DNA from: an uncultured Chlamydiae bacterium
GTDB taxonomy: Bacteria; Chlamydiota; Chlamydiia; Chlamydiales; SM23-39
Reading direction: 5' to 3'
Assembly: GCA_903889795.1 (NCBI GenBank)
Contig: CAISYW010000139.1
Location: forward strand, 1-26,885
DNA: 26,885 nucleotides
Below the pieces are notes generated by a model. The model had not been told where the DNA came from. It was given only the letters and a program-made list of their open reading frames with translations, and made no database searches. The translations under genes were made by a program, and so were the position numbers. Numbering within the stretch: the first letter of the stretch is position 1; each line of letters begins with the position of its first letter. Of the stretch, positions 1 to 7,526 are shown piece after piece.

Positions 1-70
1 CGCGCGAGACCGCTGGTGGTTCAGTGCGATTCCTGATTGGATGGGGCTGAAGGTGTTATTTGGGTTCTGA
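1..70 (+). CDS. possible C-terminal tail of an unidentified protein (partial)
   Basis: The second forward frame is open from the left edge to a TGA ending at 70. It encodes a 22-residue tail rich in W, F and L that ends in LKVLFGF. Nothing here identifies a family, and 22 open codons can occur by chance. It would converge on the minus-strand gene ending at 99. It is listed only because the composition looks protein-like; the same bases could equally be intergenic. Confidence 0.22.
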   Translation, partial: ARDRWWFSAIPDWMGLKVLFGF

Positions 71-98
71 AAAGCCCTATTCACGAATAATCCCAATT

Positions 99-656
99 TT
101 ATCCGAAAAGCAAAGTTGCAGTTGCGCTGCCGATGAAACTATAGCCTGCGGCAGCCCACCCCAATTTGTAGCGAAATAGAGCGGTTATCGATGTAATGAT
201 AATGGCTTTGACGATGAGATCTGTTTTCCTGGCGCTGGGACGCAACGTCTGAAGTTCTTGTTTAAACTGAGTGATCGATTCGAGATATTTTTTTTTCGGT
301 AGATTCGGTTTAAAATCATCTTCCAAAAGCGATTCTGCAAGCAGACGATGATCTTCGAGATGTTTTGTCAGTATAATATATTCTTTAATTGTCAATTTGG
401 GTTTTGAAATGAATATCTGCTGAAATTGATTGAAATTTTGATAGAGGATATTGACCTTTTCAGCTGTGATGGCCTGTTGTTCTTTGATTAAGAGATTCGT
501 TCGTGCACGTTCAATCGCTTTTTGAACGACGGGATCACAAGGTTTTTTTTGGTATGTCGCGAGTTCTTCTTTGGCTTGTTTGATCTGGTCCGGATTAAAA
601 GAAGGGGCAGAGATTCGTTGGTTAAAGCTATTTATTTGTGATAAACTAATTGCCAT
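99..656 (-). CDS. hypothetical protein with C-terminal membrane segment
   Basis: I do not recognise the family. The 185-residue product is mostly polar and helical, with many K, Q, E and L residues up to about residue 140. A hydrophobic, glycine-rich stretch follows at about 148-185 (IIITSITALF, then GWAAAGYSF), enough for one or two membrane helices, and the protein ends in LLFG. There is no N-terminal signal peptide, so a tail-anchored topology is plausible. The ATG at 656 follows a TAAGG ribosome site by about 5 bases, and a good sigma-70-type promoter lies at 680-708. The gene is therefore probably transcribed on its own, although it lies downstream of glyQS on the same strand. Tail-anchored helical proteins are common among chlamydial secreted or inclusion proteins, but nothing here proves that role. 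Confidence 0.7.
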   Translation of the reverse strand: MAISLSQINSFNQRISAPSFNPDQIKQAKEELATYQKKPCDPVVQKAIERARTNLLIKEQQAITAEKVNILYQNFNQFQQIFISKPKLTIKEYIILTKHLEDHRLLAESLLEDDFKPNLPKKKYLESITQFKQELQTLRPSARKTDLIVKAIIITSITALFRYKLGWAAAGYSFIGSATATLLFG

Positions 657-679
657 TTGAACCTTACGGTAATGATGAA

Positions 680-708
680 ATTATGACAAACTTAATCAAT
701 TAAATCAA
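680..708 (-). promoter_or_regulatory. predicted sigma-70 promoter of the 185-residue hypothetical gene
   Basis: Read on the minus strand, TTGATT (708-703) is followed by a 17-base spacer and CATAAT (685-680). The boxes match the consensus at 4 of 6 and 5 of 6 positions. The surrounding DNA is very AT-rich, which weakens the case, but the spacing and the position about 25 bases upstream of the start codon are right. Confidence 0.45.
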
Positions 709-736
709 TAAATAATTAATTTTTAAATAATGAATA

Positions 737-2119
737 TTAAGAAAGTTTGGTGCTTAAAATTTCAATGAGCTTTTGAATGGGAACTCTTTCTTGTTTCATG
801 GAGTCTCGGTCGCGGAGGGTGACAGTATCGTTCTCGAGAGTGTCAAAATCGATAGTGATGCAAAACGGAGTTCCTAGTTCATCGTGACGGCGATAGCGCT
901 TCCCGATGGCTCCGGATTCGTCGTATTCGCAATTCCAAATCCGCTGAAGATCGTCGAAAACGGTGCGCGCCTTGTTAGCGAGTATCTCTTTTTTCATTAG
1001 GGGAAAGACGGCTGCTTTTACTGGAGCGATGCGCGGCTCGAAATGTAAAACCGTGCGCATTTCGCCATTTTCCAGCTGCTCTTCATCGTAGGCTTCACAT
1101 AAAAGTGCGAGGATCGTACGTTCTACGCCAAAGGTTGGTTCGATGACATGAGGAACAAATTTTTCACGCGTTTCAGGATCTGTGTATTCGAGCGAATGGC
1201 CGGAAAATTCAGCGTGGCGCGAGAGATCAAAATTCGTGCGATAGGCGAGCCCATATAGTTCGCTGGTGCCAAATGGAAAATCATAGACCAGATCCACTGT
1301 GCGCTTTGAGTAATGGGAAAGCAGCTCTTTGGGGTGCTCTTTTTCGTGAACATGGTTTTCACTCAGGCCGATCAATTTGCACCAGGAATGCATAGTGTTC
1401 AACCAGTCTTCGAATGTTTTTTCCCATGTGCTTTCGTGAATGAAATATTCAATTTCCATTTGTTCAAATTCAATGACTCGAAAAATGAAATTGCCTGGTG
1501 TGATTTCATTGCGAAATGCTTTGCCGATTTGAGCGACGCCGAAAGGGATTTTGACGCGCATGGTGTCGATGATATTTTTGAAATCGATAAAGATGGCTTG
1601 CGCTGTTTCCGGGCGAAGATACGCGGCATCTCCCTCTTGGCCCGTTTTACTCATGTGCGTTGTAAACATTAAGTTGAAATACCGAGCTTCGGTAAAATCC
1701 TGTGCTCCGCATTTGGGGCATTTAACCTTGTGTTCCAGGATGGTCTCGGTCATTTGCTGTAATGTCAGACCGTCTGCGCTGCGATTCAGGCTCTCTTCAA
1801 TTAAATGATCACAGCGAAAACGCGCTTTGCACGCTTTGCAGTCAATCATTGCGTCGCTGAAGTTGTCGAGATGCCCGGAAGCGAGCCAGACCTTCGGGTG
1901 GAGTAATATCGGCCCATCCAGGCCGACCATGTCCCGCCGCTGATGGACAAAAGTTTTCCACCAGAGATCTTTAATGTTTTTTTTAAGCTCTACTCCATAA
2001 GGCCCAAAGGAATAGGTGTTTGCGAATCCACCATAGATTTCAGATCCGGGGTAGATAAAACCTCGGCGTTTAGCCAGTGCGACAATCGGTTTTAATGGGT
2101 CTTGCGAGGGTTGTGCCAT
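737..2119 (-). CDS. glyQS: glycyl-tRNA synthetase, homodimeric (alpha2) type
   Basis: This enzyme charges tRNA-Gly with glycine in the cytosol. The 460 residues follow the alpha2 bacterial/eukaryotic-type layout. An N-terminal class II core comes first, with a zinc-site insertion of two CxxC pairs (C94/C97 and C134/C137). Class II motif 2 is at FRNE (202-205) in GKAFRNEITPG, followed by the FEQMEIEYF strand. Motif 3 is GVERTILALL near 340. A C-terminal anticodon-binding domain starts near 360, with RYRRHDELGTPFCITID. The length is normal for the family. In Chlamydiaceae the gene beside pgsA (CT796) encodes a quite different, fused alpha-beta GlyRS of about 1000 residues, so the locus is kept but the enzyme type differs. 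The ATG at 2119 has no obvious Shine-Dalgarno. The gene diverges from rlmN across a palindromic repeat. Confidence 0.97.
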   Translation of the reverse strand: MAQPSQDPLKPIVALAKRRGFIYPGSEIYGGFANTYSFGPYGVELKKNIKDLWWKTFVHQRRDMVGLDGPILLHPKVWLASGHLDNFSDAMIDCKACKARFRCDHLIEESLNRSADGLTLQQMTETILEHKVKCPKCGAQDFTEARYFNLMFTTHMSKTGQEGDAAYLRPETAQAIFIDFKNIIDTMRVKIPFGVAQIGKAFRNEITPGNFIFRVIEFEQMEIEYFIHESTWEKTFEDWLNTMHSWCKLIGLSENHVHEKEHPKELLSHYSKRTVDLVYDFPFGTSELYGLAYRTNFDLSRHAEFSGHSLEYTDPETREKFVPHVIEPTFGVERTILALLCEAYDEEQLENGEMRTVLHFEPRIAPVKAAVFPLMKKEILANKARTVFDDLQRIWNCEYDESGAIGKRYRRHDELGTPFCITIDFDTLENDTVTLRDRDSMKQERVPIQKLIEILSTKLS

Positions 2120-2215
2120 AAGAGAGACATTTTAAAAGAAACAGTGTAAAAAATGCTATAAGATTAATCATCCCTTGTTCCATGAGCTTAGAGATCGTTC
2201 CAAAAAGATTTTTCA

Positions 2216-2387
2216 AGAGCCATTCCCGTTGTGAATTTCTCGAGGAGGTTTGGGATATTTTCAAACGAATTTACCCCAAAACACTGAAGCTCATATCTCG
2301 CTGAATGATATAGGCTTCGGTGTTTTGGGGTAAATTCGTCGAAAAGATTCCCGAAGATCATCAGAAAGGCACAGCGGGAATGGCTCT
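2216..2387. repeat. 172-bp imperfect palindrome, repeat family I (double copy)
   Basis: This fills most of the 333-base gap between the divergent genes glyQS and rlmN. The outer arms 2216-2233 and 2370-2387 (18 bases) are complementary with one wobble. The inner arms 2266-2290 and 2314-2338 (25 bases) are complementary with one wobble, around a 23-base loop. The DNA between inner and outer arms is also partly complementary. The element is therefore two inverted copies of one unit. A single copy of the same unit lies at 5763-5830. It contains no open frame of note. It looks like a non-autonomous repeat (MITE or REP-like), although a structured RNA or regulatory role is possible. Confidence 0.8.
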
Positions 2388-2399
2388 CAAATCAAATCC

Positions 2400-2428
2400 T
2401 TTTCAAATCGGAGCATACAGAGTATACT
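2400..2428 (+). promoter_or_regulatory. predicted sigma-70 promoter of rlmN
   Basis: TTTTCA (2400-2405), a 17-base spacer and TATACT (2423-2428) match the consensus at 4 of 6 and 5 of 6 positions. Initiation near 2435 would give a leader of under 20 bases, containing the AAGGG ribosome site at 2443-2447. It lies just outside the right arm of the palindromic repeat. Confidence 0.5.
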
Positions 2429-2452
2429 ATTCGACTCAAGAAAAGGGTATTG

Positions 2453-3511
2453 ATGTCCGAGACTCTGAATTTTAAATCTCCTCGTGAGCAGTTATGCTCC
2501 TTGACTCTCGATGAATTAAAAGAGCGGATGAAACAGGTCGGTGTGCCGGCTTTTCGTGCGCAGCAGGTTTTTGAGTGGGTCTATCTCAAAGGCGCTGTTT
2601 CTTTTGACGCGATGACTAATTTAAGCAAAGAGTTTCGGGTTCGTCTTGAGGAAATGTTCCAATTTCCGGCTATTCGACTGATTCAGACTCAGGAGTCGGA
2701 CGAGACAACCAAATTTCTATGGGAGCTGTCGGATGGAAAGAGGATTGAGTCGGTATTAATTCAATCCTTTGATCGTAGAACTGTGTGTGTGTCTTCACAG
2801 GTCGGTTGTCCGGGACGCTGCGCCTTTTGCGCGTCGGGAAAAACTGGACTGATCCGTTCTCTTTCTACTGCTGAAATTGTCGAACAGGTTCTTCATATTG
2901 ATCGGATTTTACATGAGAAGGGCGAGCGGGTTTGCCATCTTGTTTATATGGGTATGGGCGAGCCTTTGGATAATTATGACGCAGTTGTCCAATCGATTCG
3001 TATTATCAACGATGAAAACAGCTTTCATATTTCTCAAAGGCGTATTACCGTTTCGACCGTGGGGATTGTTGAGGGGATTTATCGATTGGCGAGAGAAGAT
3101 TTTAAGGTCAATCTGGCGCTTTCGCTTCATGCTCCTAATCAGTCAATCCGAAAAATGATCATTCCTTTTGCAAAAAAATATCCTTTAGAAGAAATTTTGA
3201 TGGCTGTTGACGAATATGCCATTTTGACGAAACGAGATATTACTTATGAATATACTCTCCTTGCTGACATCAATGACGGGCCGATGCAAGCAGAGGAATT
3301 AGTCTCTCTTTTGCGTAAAAAACAGTGCACGGTTAATTTGATCCCATACAATCCCGTTGAATACCTTCGAGTGAAACGTCCTAAAGGGGATCGAATCACC
3401 CGATTTCGCGATATTTTAAATGATGGTGGAATCAATACGACTTGGCGATACACCAAGGGACAAGATATTGCAGCCGCTTGCGGCCAGCTTGCTTTGCCCG
3501 TTACTGAATAA
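2453..3511 (+). CDS. rlmN: 23S rRNA (adenine-2503-C2)-methyltransferase RlmN
   Basis: RlmN is a radical-SAM enzyme that methylates C2 of A2503 in 23S rRNA, and in E. coli also A37 of some tRNAs. The [4Fe-4S] cysteine motif CPGRCAFC (CxxxCxxC) is followed by ASGKTGL. YMGMGEPLDNYD is the SAM-binding GGEP-like segment, and STVGIV and LALSLHAP are typical of the family. The late CGQL cysteine (residues about 344-347) matches the conserved methyl-accepting Cys. The length of 352 residues is normal. I start at the ATG at 2453 rather than the in-frame TTG at 2450, because AAGGG ends 5 bases before the ATG but only 2 before the TTG. In my memory of C. trachomatis this gene is not between glyQ and pgsA, so this may be a local insertion or rearrangement. 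Confidence 0.96.
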   Translation: MSETLNFKSPREQLCSLTLDELKERMKQVGVPAFRAQQVFEWVYLKGAVSFDAMTNLSKEFRVRLEEMFQFPAIRLIQTQESDETTKFLWELSDGKRIESVLIQSFDRRTVCVSSQVGCPGRCAFCASGKTGLIRSLSTAEIVEQVLHIDRILHEKGERVCHLVYMGMGEPLDNYDAVVQSIRIINDENSFHISQRRITVSTVGIVEGIYRLAREDFKVNLALSLHAPNQSIRKMIIPFAKKYPLEEILMAVDEYAILTKRDITYEYTLLADINDGPMQAEELVSLLRKKQCTVNLIPYNPVEYLRVKRPKGDRITRFRDILNDGGINTTWRYTKGQDIAAACGQLALPVTE

Positions 3512-3590
3512 ATTTGCTGCTGATTCAAATTCCAGATGTTGACGAATTTCGATGATTAGGATTACGCTGAACAAAACTACAAAGCTTTAG

Positions 3591-4178
3591 ATGAGTCTTG
3601 CTCACTATTTTACTTTTTTGCGTATCGTCATTAGTCCTCTTTTTCCAATATTATATTTTGAATATAAATGGTTTGGAATTCCTTTTGGGGCGTTGCCTTT
3701 CATCCTTTTGTTTCTTCTCATCGTTTGTGAATGCTCGGATCTCATTGATGGAATTATTGCGCGGCATCGCAATCAGGTGACTGATCTTGGCAAGGTTCTC
3801 GACCCTATGGCTGATAGTGTCACGCACATCTCACTGTTTTTGACCTTTACACAAGGGGTTGTTGCTTTGCCTCTGGTTCTTGTGCTTATCTTTTTTTATC
3901 GAGATTTTTTCATCAGCACGCTTCGGACTCTTTGCGCATTGCGCGGTATAGCGCTCGCAGCGCGCTTTAGCGGGAAATTAAAGACGGTTATTCAGGCATG
4001 CGTACTCTTTTTGATCTTGATCTTGATGATCTTGTATACAAGGGGAGCCCTGTCTCTCGATTTGCTGCAGCAAATTAGCCTTTGGGCCGTTTCTTGCGCC
4101 GCTTTTTATACAATGTTCTCAGCGGTCGAATATTTTTGGGCGAATCGTTCCTGTCTTAAAGCGGCTATGATTAAATAA
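3591..4178 (+). CDS. pgsA: CDP-alcohol phosphatidyltransferase, probable PGP synthase
   Basis: This enzyme makes phosphatidylglycerol phosphate from CDP-diacylglycerol and glycerol-3-phosphate in the inner membrane. The full catalytic signature is present: D50-x2-D53-G-x2-A-R58-x8-G67-x3-D71-x3-D75. Several hydrophobic segments follow (about 35-47, 88-104, 133-150 and 160-176), and the N-terminal HYFTFLRIVISP matches the usual NxLTxxRI opening. The length of 195 residues is normal. An in-frame stop directly precedes the ATG at 3591, which fixes the start, although no strong ribosome site is seen. The last 8 bases overlap the converging glgA gene. It corresponds in position to CT797. Substrate specificity within the CDP-alcohol family cannot be read with certainty, but pgsA is the best fit by position. 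Confidence 0.9.
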   Translation: MSLAHYFTFLRIVISPLFPILYFEYKWFGIPFGALPFILLFLLIVCECSDLIDGIIARHRNQVTDLGKVLDPMADSVTHISLFLTFTQGVVALPLVLVLIFFYRDFFISTLRTLCALRGIALAARFSGKLKTVIQACVLFLILILMILYTRGALSLDLLQQISLWAVSCAAFYTMFSAVEYFWANRSCLKAAMIK

Positions 4179-5718
4179 TTTTATTTTTGACTGATCCGGC
4201 TTGTTCTATGCGAACATGCGATCTTCGTGTTTTCTGACTGCTCTCCGATAATTTGCGATAGAGTGATAGATATTCCTGGGTGGGCTTCTTCCAGCTGTAG
4301 TCGCATTGCATGCCCCGGCGCAAAAGCGTTTGGTGCGTAGCTACGTCTGTCCGGAATAAGTTAAAAGCGCGCAACAATGCGCTATTGAGCGCTGCGGGCG
4401 TGGGCTCATAGAAGACAAAGCCGTTGCGCTGCTGCAATAAAACCTCTCCATCTTCGCAATCAAAGACAGTGTCTTTGAGCCCGCCTGTCGATCGTATAAT
4501 GGGGATTGTTCCATAACGTAGAGCGATGAGCTGCGTTAGTCCGCATGGCTCTGAGATGGATGGTACGAGTAAAAAGTCGAGAGCGCCATAGAGCTGGTGC
4601 GCTAATTCTTCATTATGTTCGAACAGAATGAGTACGTGAGGGTTGTCTTTATATAGCTCTTTAATCTCGGCAAATTCTTGATGGATCACAGAATCCGGTG
4701 TGGAGCCGAGAAGCACAAAAGCTCCGCCGGCATTGAGCGTTTGGTGGATGGCTTCTTTTATGAGATGGGTCCCTTTTTGGGGCGCCAAGCGGGTGATTGA
4801 GCCCACAAGAGGACGGCCTGTCCAATTCAGGGAGTACCGTTTTTTCAAGAAATCTTTGTTGGCCGTCTTCGCTTTGACGATTTTAGCTAATGAATCGTCG
4901 GCACAGTAACGTGCGGCTAAAAATGGGTCCAATGCAGGGTTCCAGAGTTTAGAGTCGATTCCGTTGAGAATTCCGCTGAGCTTGGCTTTTTTGAGATTCG
5001 AGGAGAGTCCGCAACCCAATTTTGGAGTCACAATTTCTTTGGCGTAGGTAGGGGATACCGTATTAATGGCATCCGCATGAACAATTCCACCTTTTAGGAG
5101 GTTGATTGTCTGTGGATAACGAAAGTCAGGGTCTTGCAACTGGTTAGGGCTGAGAAACGATGCGCCGTCGAGACCAATCGCGTCTAAATCATGGGGGGCG
5201 CACTTTCCTTGATATTCGAGATTGTGGATGGTAAATATTACATTGCCTATCGACAGTTCTTTCATATAAAGGCTGCGCAATAATACGGCACAGGCGGCGG
5301 TATGCCATTCATGGATGTGAAGAATGTCGATCGGTTCGCCTTTCAATTTAAGATATTCTATGGCTGCGCGTGAAAAATAGAGAAAGCGGGCGATATCGTC
5401 CGGATACCCATAGATGTTGTCTCGATGAAAGTAACCGGAGGGATGGCGCGCTTCAAGAAGGTGAATCGGGCAGTCTTCCGCCACGGCAGACCACATAGTG
5501 TTTGAGATCGATTGGCCTTTTTCTGTGCAACGGTAATCAGGAACTTCTATTTTGAGTTGATTAAGGGCCTGAGGCTGAATGAATGAGTATTTTGGAATTA
5601 AAACTTCAACTGAGTGATGCTGTTGGATCAACTCGCGTGTGAGACCAAGTAAAACTTCACCCAGGCCGCCAGCTTTAGCAATGGGCGCAAACTCAGCAGC
5701 AATTTGAATAATCCTCAT
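4171..5718 (-). CDS. glgA: glycogen synthase (ADP-glucose, GT5)
   Basis: GlgA transfers glucose from ADP-glucose to the non-reducing end of alpha-1,4-glucan. The N-terminal glycosyltransferase-5 domain opens with AEFAPIAKAGGLGEV, where K15-x-G-G-L is the ADP-glucose-binding loop. HIHEWHTA and FTIHNLEYQG are family motifs. The C-terminal GT1-type domain has GSITRLAPQKGTHLI and SISEPCGLTQLIALRYG, the E-x7-E-like sugar-nucleotide site, then STGGLKDTV. At 515 residues it is slightly longer than usual, with a basic, Ser/Arg-rich tail of about 30 residues. It converges on pgsA with an 8-base overlap and lies where CT798 lies. No clear Shine-Dalgarno precedes the ATG at 5718. A TATAGA box sits so close upstream that the message could be nearly leaderless. 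Glycogen storage is a known chlamydial trait. Confidence 0.96.
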   Translation of the reverse strand: MRIIQIAAEFAPIAKAGGLGEVLLGLTRELIQQHHSVEVLIPKYSFIQPQALNQLKIEVPDYRCTEKGQSISNTMWSAVAEDCPIHLLEARHPSGYFHRDNIYGYPDDIARFLYFSRAAIEYLKLKGEPIDILHIHEWHTAACAVLLRSLYMKELSIGNVIFTIHNLEYQGKCAPHDLDAIGLDGASFLSPNQLQDPDFRYPQTINLLKGGIVHADAINTVSPTYAKEIVTPKLGCGLSSNLKKAKLSGILNGIDSKLWNPALDPFLAARYCADDSLAKIVKAKTANKDFLKKRYSLNWTGRPLVGSITRLAPQKGTHLIKEAIHQTLNAGGAFVLLGSTPDSVIHQEFAEIKELYKDNPHVLILFEHNEELAHQLYGALDFLLVPSISEPCGLTQLIALRYGTIPIIRSTGGLKDTVFDCEDGEVLLQQRNGFVFYEPTPAALNSALLRAFNLFRTDVATHQTLLRRGMQCDYSWKKPTQEYLSLYRKLSESSQKTRRSHVRIEQAGSVKNKII

Positions 5719-5762
5719 ATATTTCTCTATAAATAATAATTGATTGAATGAAAAGAAAAATT

Positions 5763-5830
5763 TTCGGTGTTCTACAGTAATGTCGCTGAAAAGATTTTCG
5801 AAGATCGCAGGGGAGGCATGCCGGGAATGG
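5763..5830 (+). repeat. solo half-copy of palindromic repeat family I
   Basis: This segment aligns without gaps to 2316-2383, the right half of the palindrome upstream of rlmN. Shared blocks include TTCGGTGTT, GTAA, GAAAAGATT, CGAAGATC, GGCA and CGGGAATGG in the same order and spacing. It lies in the gap between divergent glgA and tRNA-Gln, so both occurrences are in divergent intergenic regions. No inverted partner is present here, so it is a decayed or single unit. Confidence 0.7.
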
Positions 5831-5847
5831 ATCCATAATGTTCTGCA

Positions 5848-5877
5848 TTGCTAAAAATTTACGGTCTTCGATATGAT
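5848..5877 (+). promoter_or_regulatory. predicted promoter of tRNA-Gln and downstream genes
   Basis: TTGCTA (5848-5853), an 18-base spacer and TATGAT (5872-5877) would start transcription near 5884. That leaves a tRNA 5' leader of about 30 bases for RNase P to remove. It is the only reasonable promoter I see before prs, so it probably serves tRNA-Gln and prs together. Confidence 0.45.
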
Positions 5878-5913
5878 CATTCAAGTTTTTTAAACTTTTT
5901 TCCATGGAAACAC

Positions 5914-5985
5914 TGGGGTGTCGCCAAGTGGTAAGGCAGTGGTTTTTGGTACCACCATTCGGAGGTTCGAATCCTTCCACCCCAA
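5914..5985 (+). tRNA. tRNA-Gln (anticodon UUG)
   Basis: A full cloverleaf can be folded by hand. The acceptor stem TGGGGTG pairs with CACCCCA, with discriminator A at 5985. The D arm contains AAGTGGTAAGGC. The anticodon stem GTGGT/ACCAC holds the loop TTTTGGT, giving anticodon TTG. The T arm is GGAGG/CCTTC around TTCGAAT, with one G-U pair. The length is 72 bases and CCA is not encoded. UUG reads glutamine CAA, and CAG by wobble. Chlamydiae make Gln-tRNA through GatCAB amidation, so it is probably first charged with glutamate. It lies only 12 bases before prs. Confidence 0.97.
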
Positions 5986-5997
5986 CTCTTAAATTTT

Positions 5998-6939
5998 ATG
6001 GCTGAGCGAAATAACTCTTGGTTGTTGTTTTCAGGAACCTCTCATGAGGAATTGGCCTGTGAATTAGCGAAGGAGTTGTCTGTTAAGCTCGGTAAAAGGT
6101 CCATCGAGGTGTTTCCTGATGGTGAGATTGGAGTTCAGGTTCTTGAGAACGTCCGGGGTAAGGATGTGTTTGTTTTGCAATCAATTGCACGACGCCCCAA
6201 TCACTTTCTTATGGAATTGTTGATCCTGGTCGATGCCTTAAAGCGCGCTTCGGCCCGCAGTATTGTTGCTGTGCTACCTTATTATGGATATGCAAGGCAG
6301 GACCGGAAGGAAAAAAGCCGAGTACCCATTACGGCCAAATTGGTGGCTGATTTGCTTGAAAAGGCTGGTGTAACTCGAGTTTTGACGATGGATTTGCATA
6401 CGGAGCAGATTCAGGGATTTTTTGATATACCGGTGGACAACCTATACGCCAGAGTTCTCTTTGTCCATTCGATTCGAGAGATGGGTCTGAAGAATCTGGT
6501 TGTTGTTTCTCCTGATGTGGGAAGCAACAAGATGGCAAGTAAGTTTGCCGAAGAGTTAAAAGTCGATATTGCGATTGTCGACAAACGTCGGGTTAATGCT
6601 GAAAAAGTCACTGCGAATGCACTGATTGGCGAAGTTTTAGGAAAGAATGTCGTGCTGGTCGATGATATTTGTTCAACCGGCGGCACCCTAAAGATGGCTG
6701 CTAAAGTATGTAAGCAAGCAGGGGCGAAAAGCGTACGAGCATTTATATCGCATGGCCTGTTGATAGGCGATGCGCTGGAAGGAGCTGATATCGATCACGT
6801 CTATGTCACGAATTCGGTGCCCCCTATCGCTGGGAAGAATCACTCGAAGGTGACATACATCTCTATAGCTCCACTGTTTAAACAAGCGATCGAGAGAATT
6901 TTGACGGCGAAATCGATCTCCTCACTATTTAAGAGTTAG
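5998..6939 (+). CDS. prs: ribose-phosphate pyrophosphokinase (PRPP synthetase)
   Basis: Prs makes 5-phosphoribosyl diphosphate from ribose-5-phosphate and ATP, feeding nucleotide salvage and NAD synthesis. All family landmarks are present: FSGTSHEELA near the N terminus, the flexible-loop region PYYGYARQDRK (95-104), the metal/ATP-site histidine in MDLHTEQIQGFF (131-142), VVVSPDVGS, and the PRPP loop VLVDDICSTGGT (219-230). The length of 313 residues is normal. The ATG at 5998 comes 12 bases after the tRNA-Gln 3' end with no visible Shine-Dalgarno, which is unusual. rplY follows after 13 bases, so tRNA-prs-rplY-pth is probably one transcript. prs-ctc-pth is an old bacterial gene order (B. subtilis has it). 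Chlamydiaceae, as I recall, lack prs at this place, so this lineage seems to retain it. Confidence 0.96.
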   Translation: MAERNNSWLLFSGTSHEELACELAKELSVKLGKRSIEVFPDGEIGVQVLENVRGKDVFVLQSIARRPNHFLMELLILVDALKRASARSIVAVLPYYGYARQDRKEKSRVPITAKLVADLLEKAGVTRVLTMDLHTEQIQGFFDIPVDNLYARVLFVHSIREMGLKNLVVVSPDVGSNKMASKFAEELKVDIAIVDKRRVNAEKVTANALIGEVLGKNVVLVDDICSTGGTLKMAAKVCKQAGAKSVRAFISHGLLIGDALEGADIDHVYVTNSVPPIAGKNHSKVTYISIAPLFKQAIERILTAKSISSLFKS

Positions 6940-6952
6940 AAAGGAACTAATT

Positions 6953-7519
6953 ATGAAGTTGACAGTCTCAAAACGAACAAGTGCGACCAAAAGCGCGATT
7001 AAGACGATCCGGCGTGAGGGAGATATTCCTGCCGTTATTTATGGACTGGGTCAGGCTGTTGAAAAGATCACAGTGAAGGGAGTTGAGTTTCAAGCGATAT
7101 TACGCAAGCTTCCTAAAGGCCAACTCGCGACAAGTGTTTTCGATCTTCACCTTGATGGGAAGATGCGAAAAGCTCTCATAAAGGATATTCAATATCACGT
7201 GACGAGTTATAACGTAGATCATGTGGATTTCCTTTTGCTTTCCGACGATCAAACGGTCGTTGTAAATGTGCCGATTCAAATTCTCGGAATTGCCGAGTGT
7301 CCTGGTGTTAAATTGGGCGGTACCTTTCGACAAGTAATTCGAACTTTGAAAGTATGTTGTTTGCCGAAAGATATTCCGAGCGAATTCCAGATTGATATTA
7401 GCGACCTCAATATTGCCCAATCCAAGCGCCTATCTGATATTGCAATGCCTTCAAATGTTCGTGCGATGTCGTTGATGAATGAGGTTGCCGTGGTGATTGC
7501 GAAAGGCAAGGTTGCATAA
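6953..7519 (+). CDS. rplY: 50S ribosomal protein L25 (Ctc/TL5 type)
   Basis: L25 binds 5S rRNA on the large subunit. The protein has two parts. An N-terminal L25 barrel (about 1-95) carries RREGDIPAVIYG and the HVDFLLL strand. A C-terminal TL5/Ctc domain (about 96-185) carries PIQILGIAECPGVKLGG and DISDLNIAQSKRLSDI. The length of 188 residues fits the two-domain Ctc form rather than the short E. coli form. An AAGGA ribosome site lies about 7 bases before the ATG. The gene is in line with prs upstream. pth follows after a 179-base gap filled by a palindromic repeat. It corresponds in position to CT799 (ctc). Confidence 0.95.
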   Translation: MKLTVSKRTSATKSAIKTIRREGDIPAVIYGLGQAVEKITVKGVEFQAILRKLPKGQLATSVFDLHLDGKMRKALIKDIQYHVTSYNVDHVDFLLLSDDQTVVVNVPIQILGIAECPGVKLGGTFRQVIRTLKVCCLPKDIPSEFQIDISDLNIAQSKRLSDIAMPSNVRAMSLMNEVAVVIAKGKVA

Positions 7520-7526
7520 GGAAATA

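Noticed and set aside
5693..5980. A 95-codon minus-strand open frame antisense to tRNA-Gln, starting MEGFEPPNGGTKN
   Set aside because: This N terminus is the well-known artefact of translating the antisense of a tRNA T arm and anticodon arm. The rest crosses the repeat and the start of glgA.
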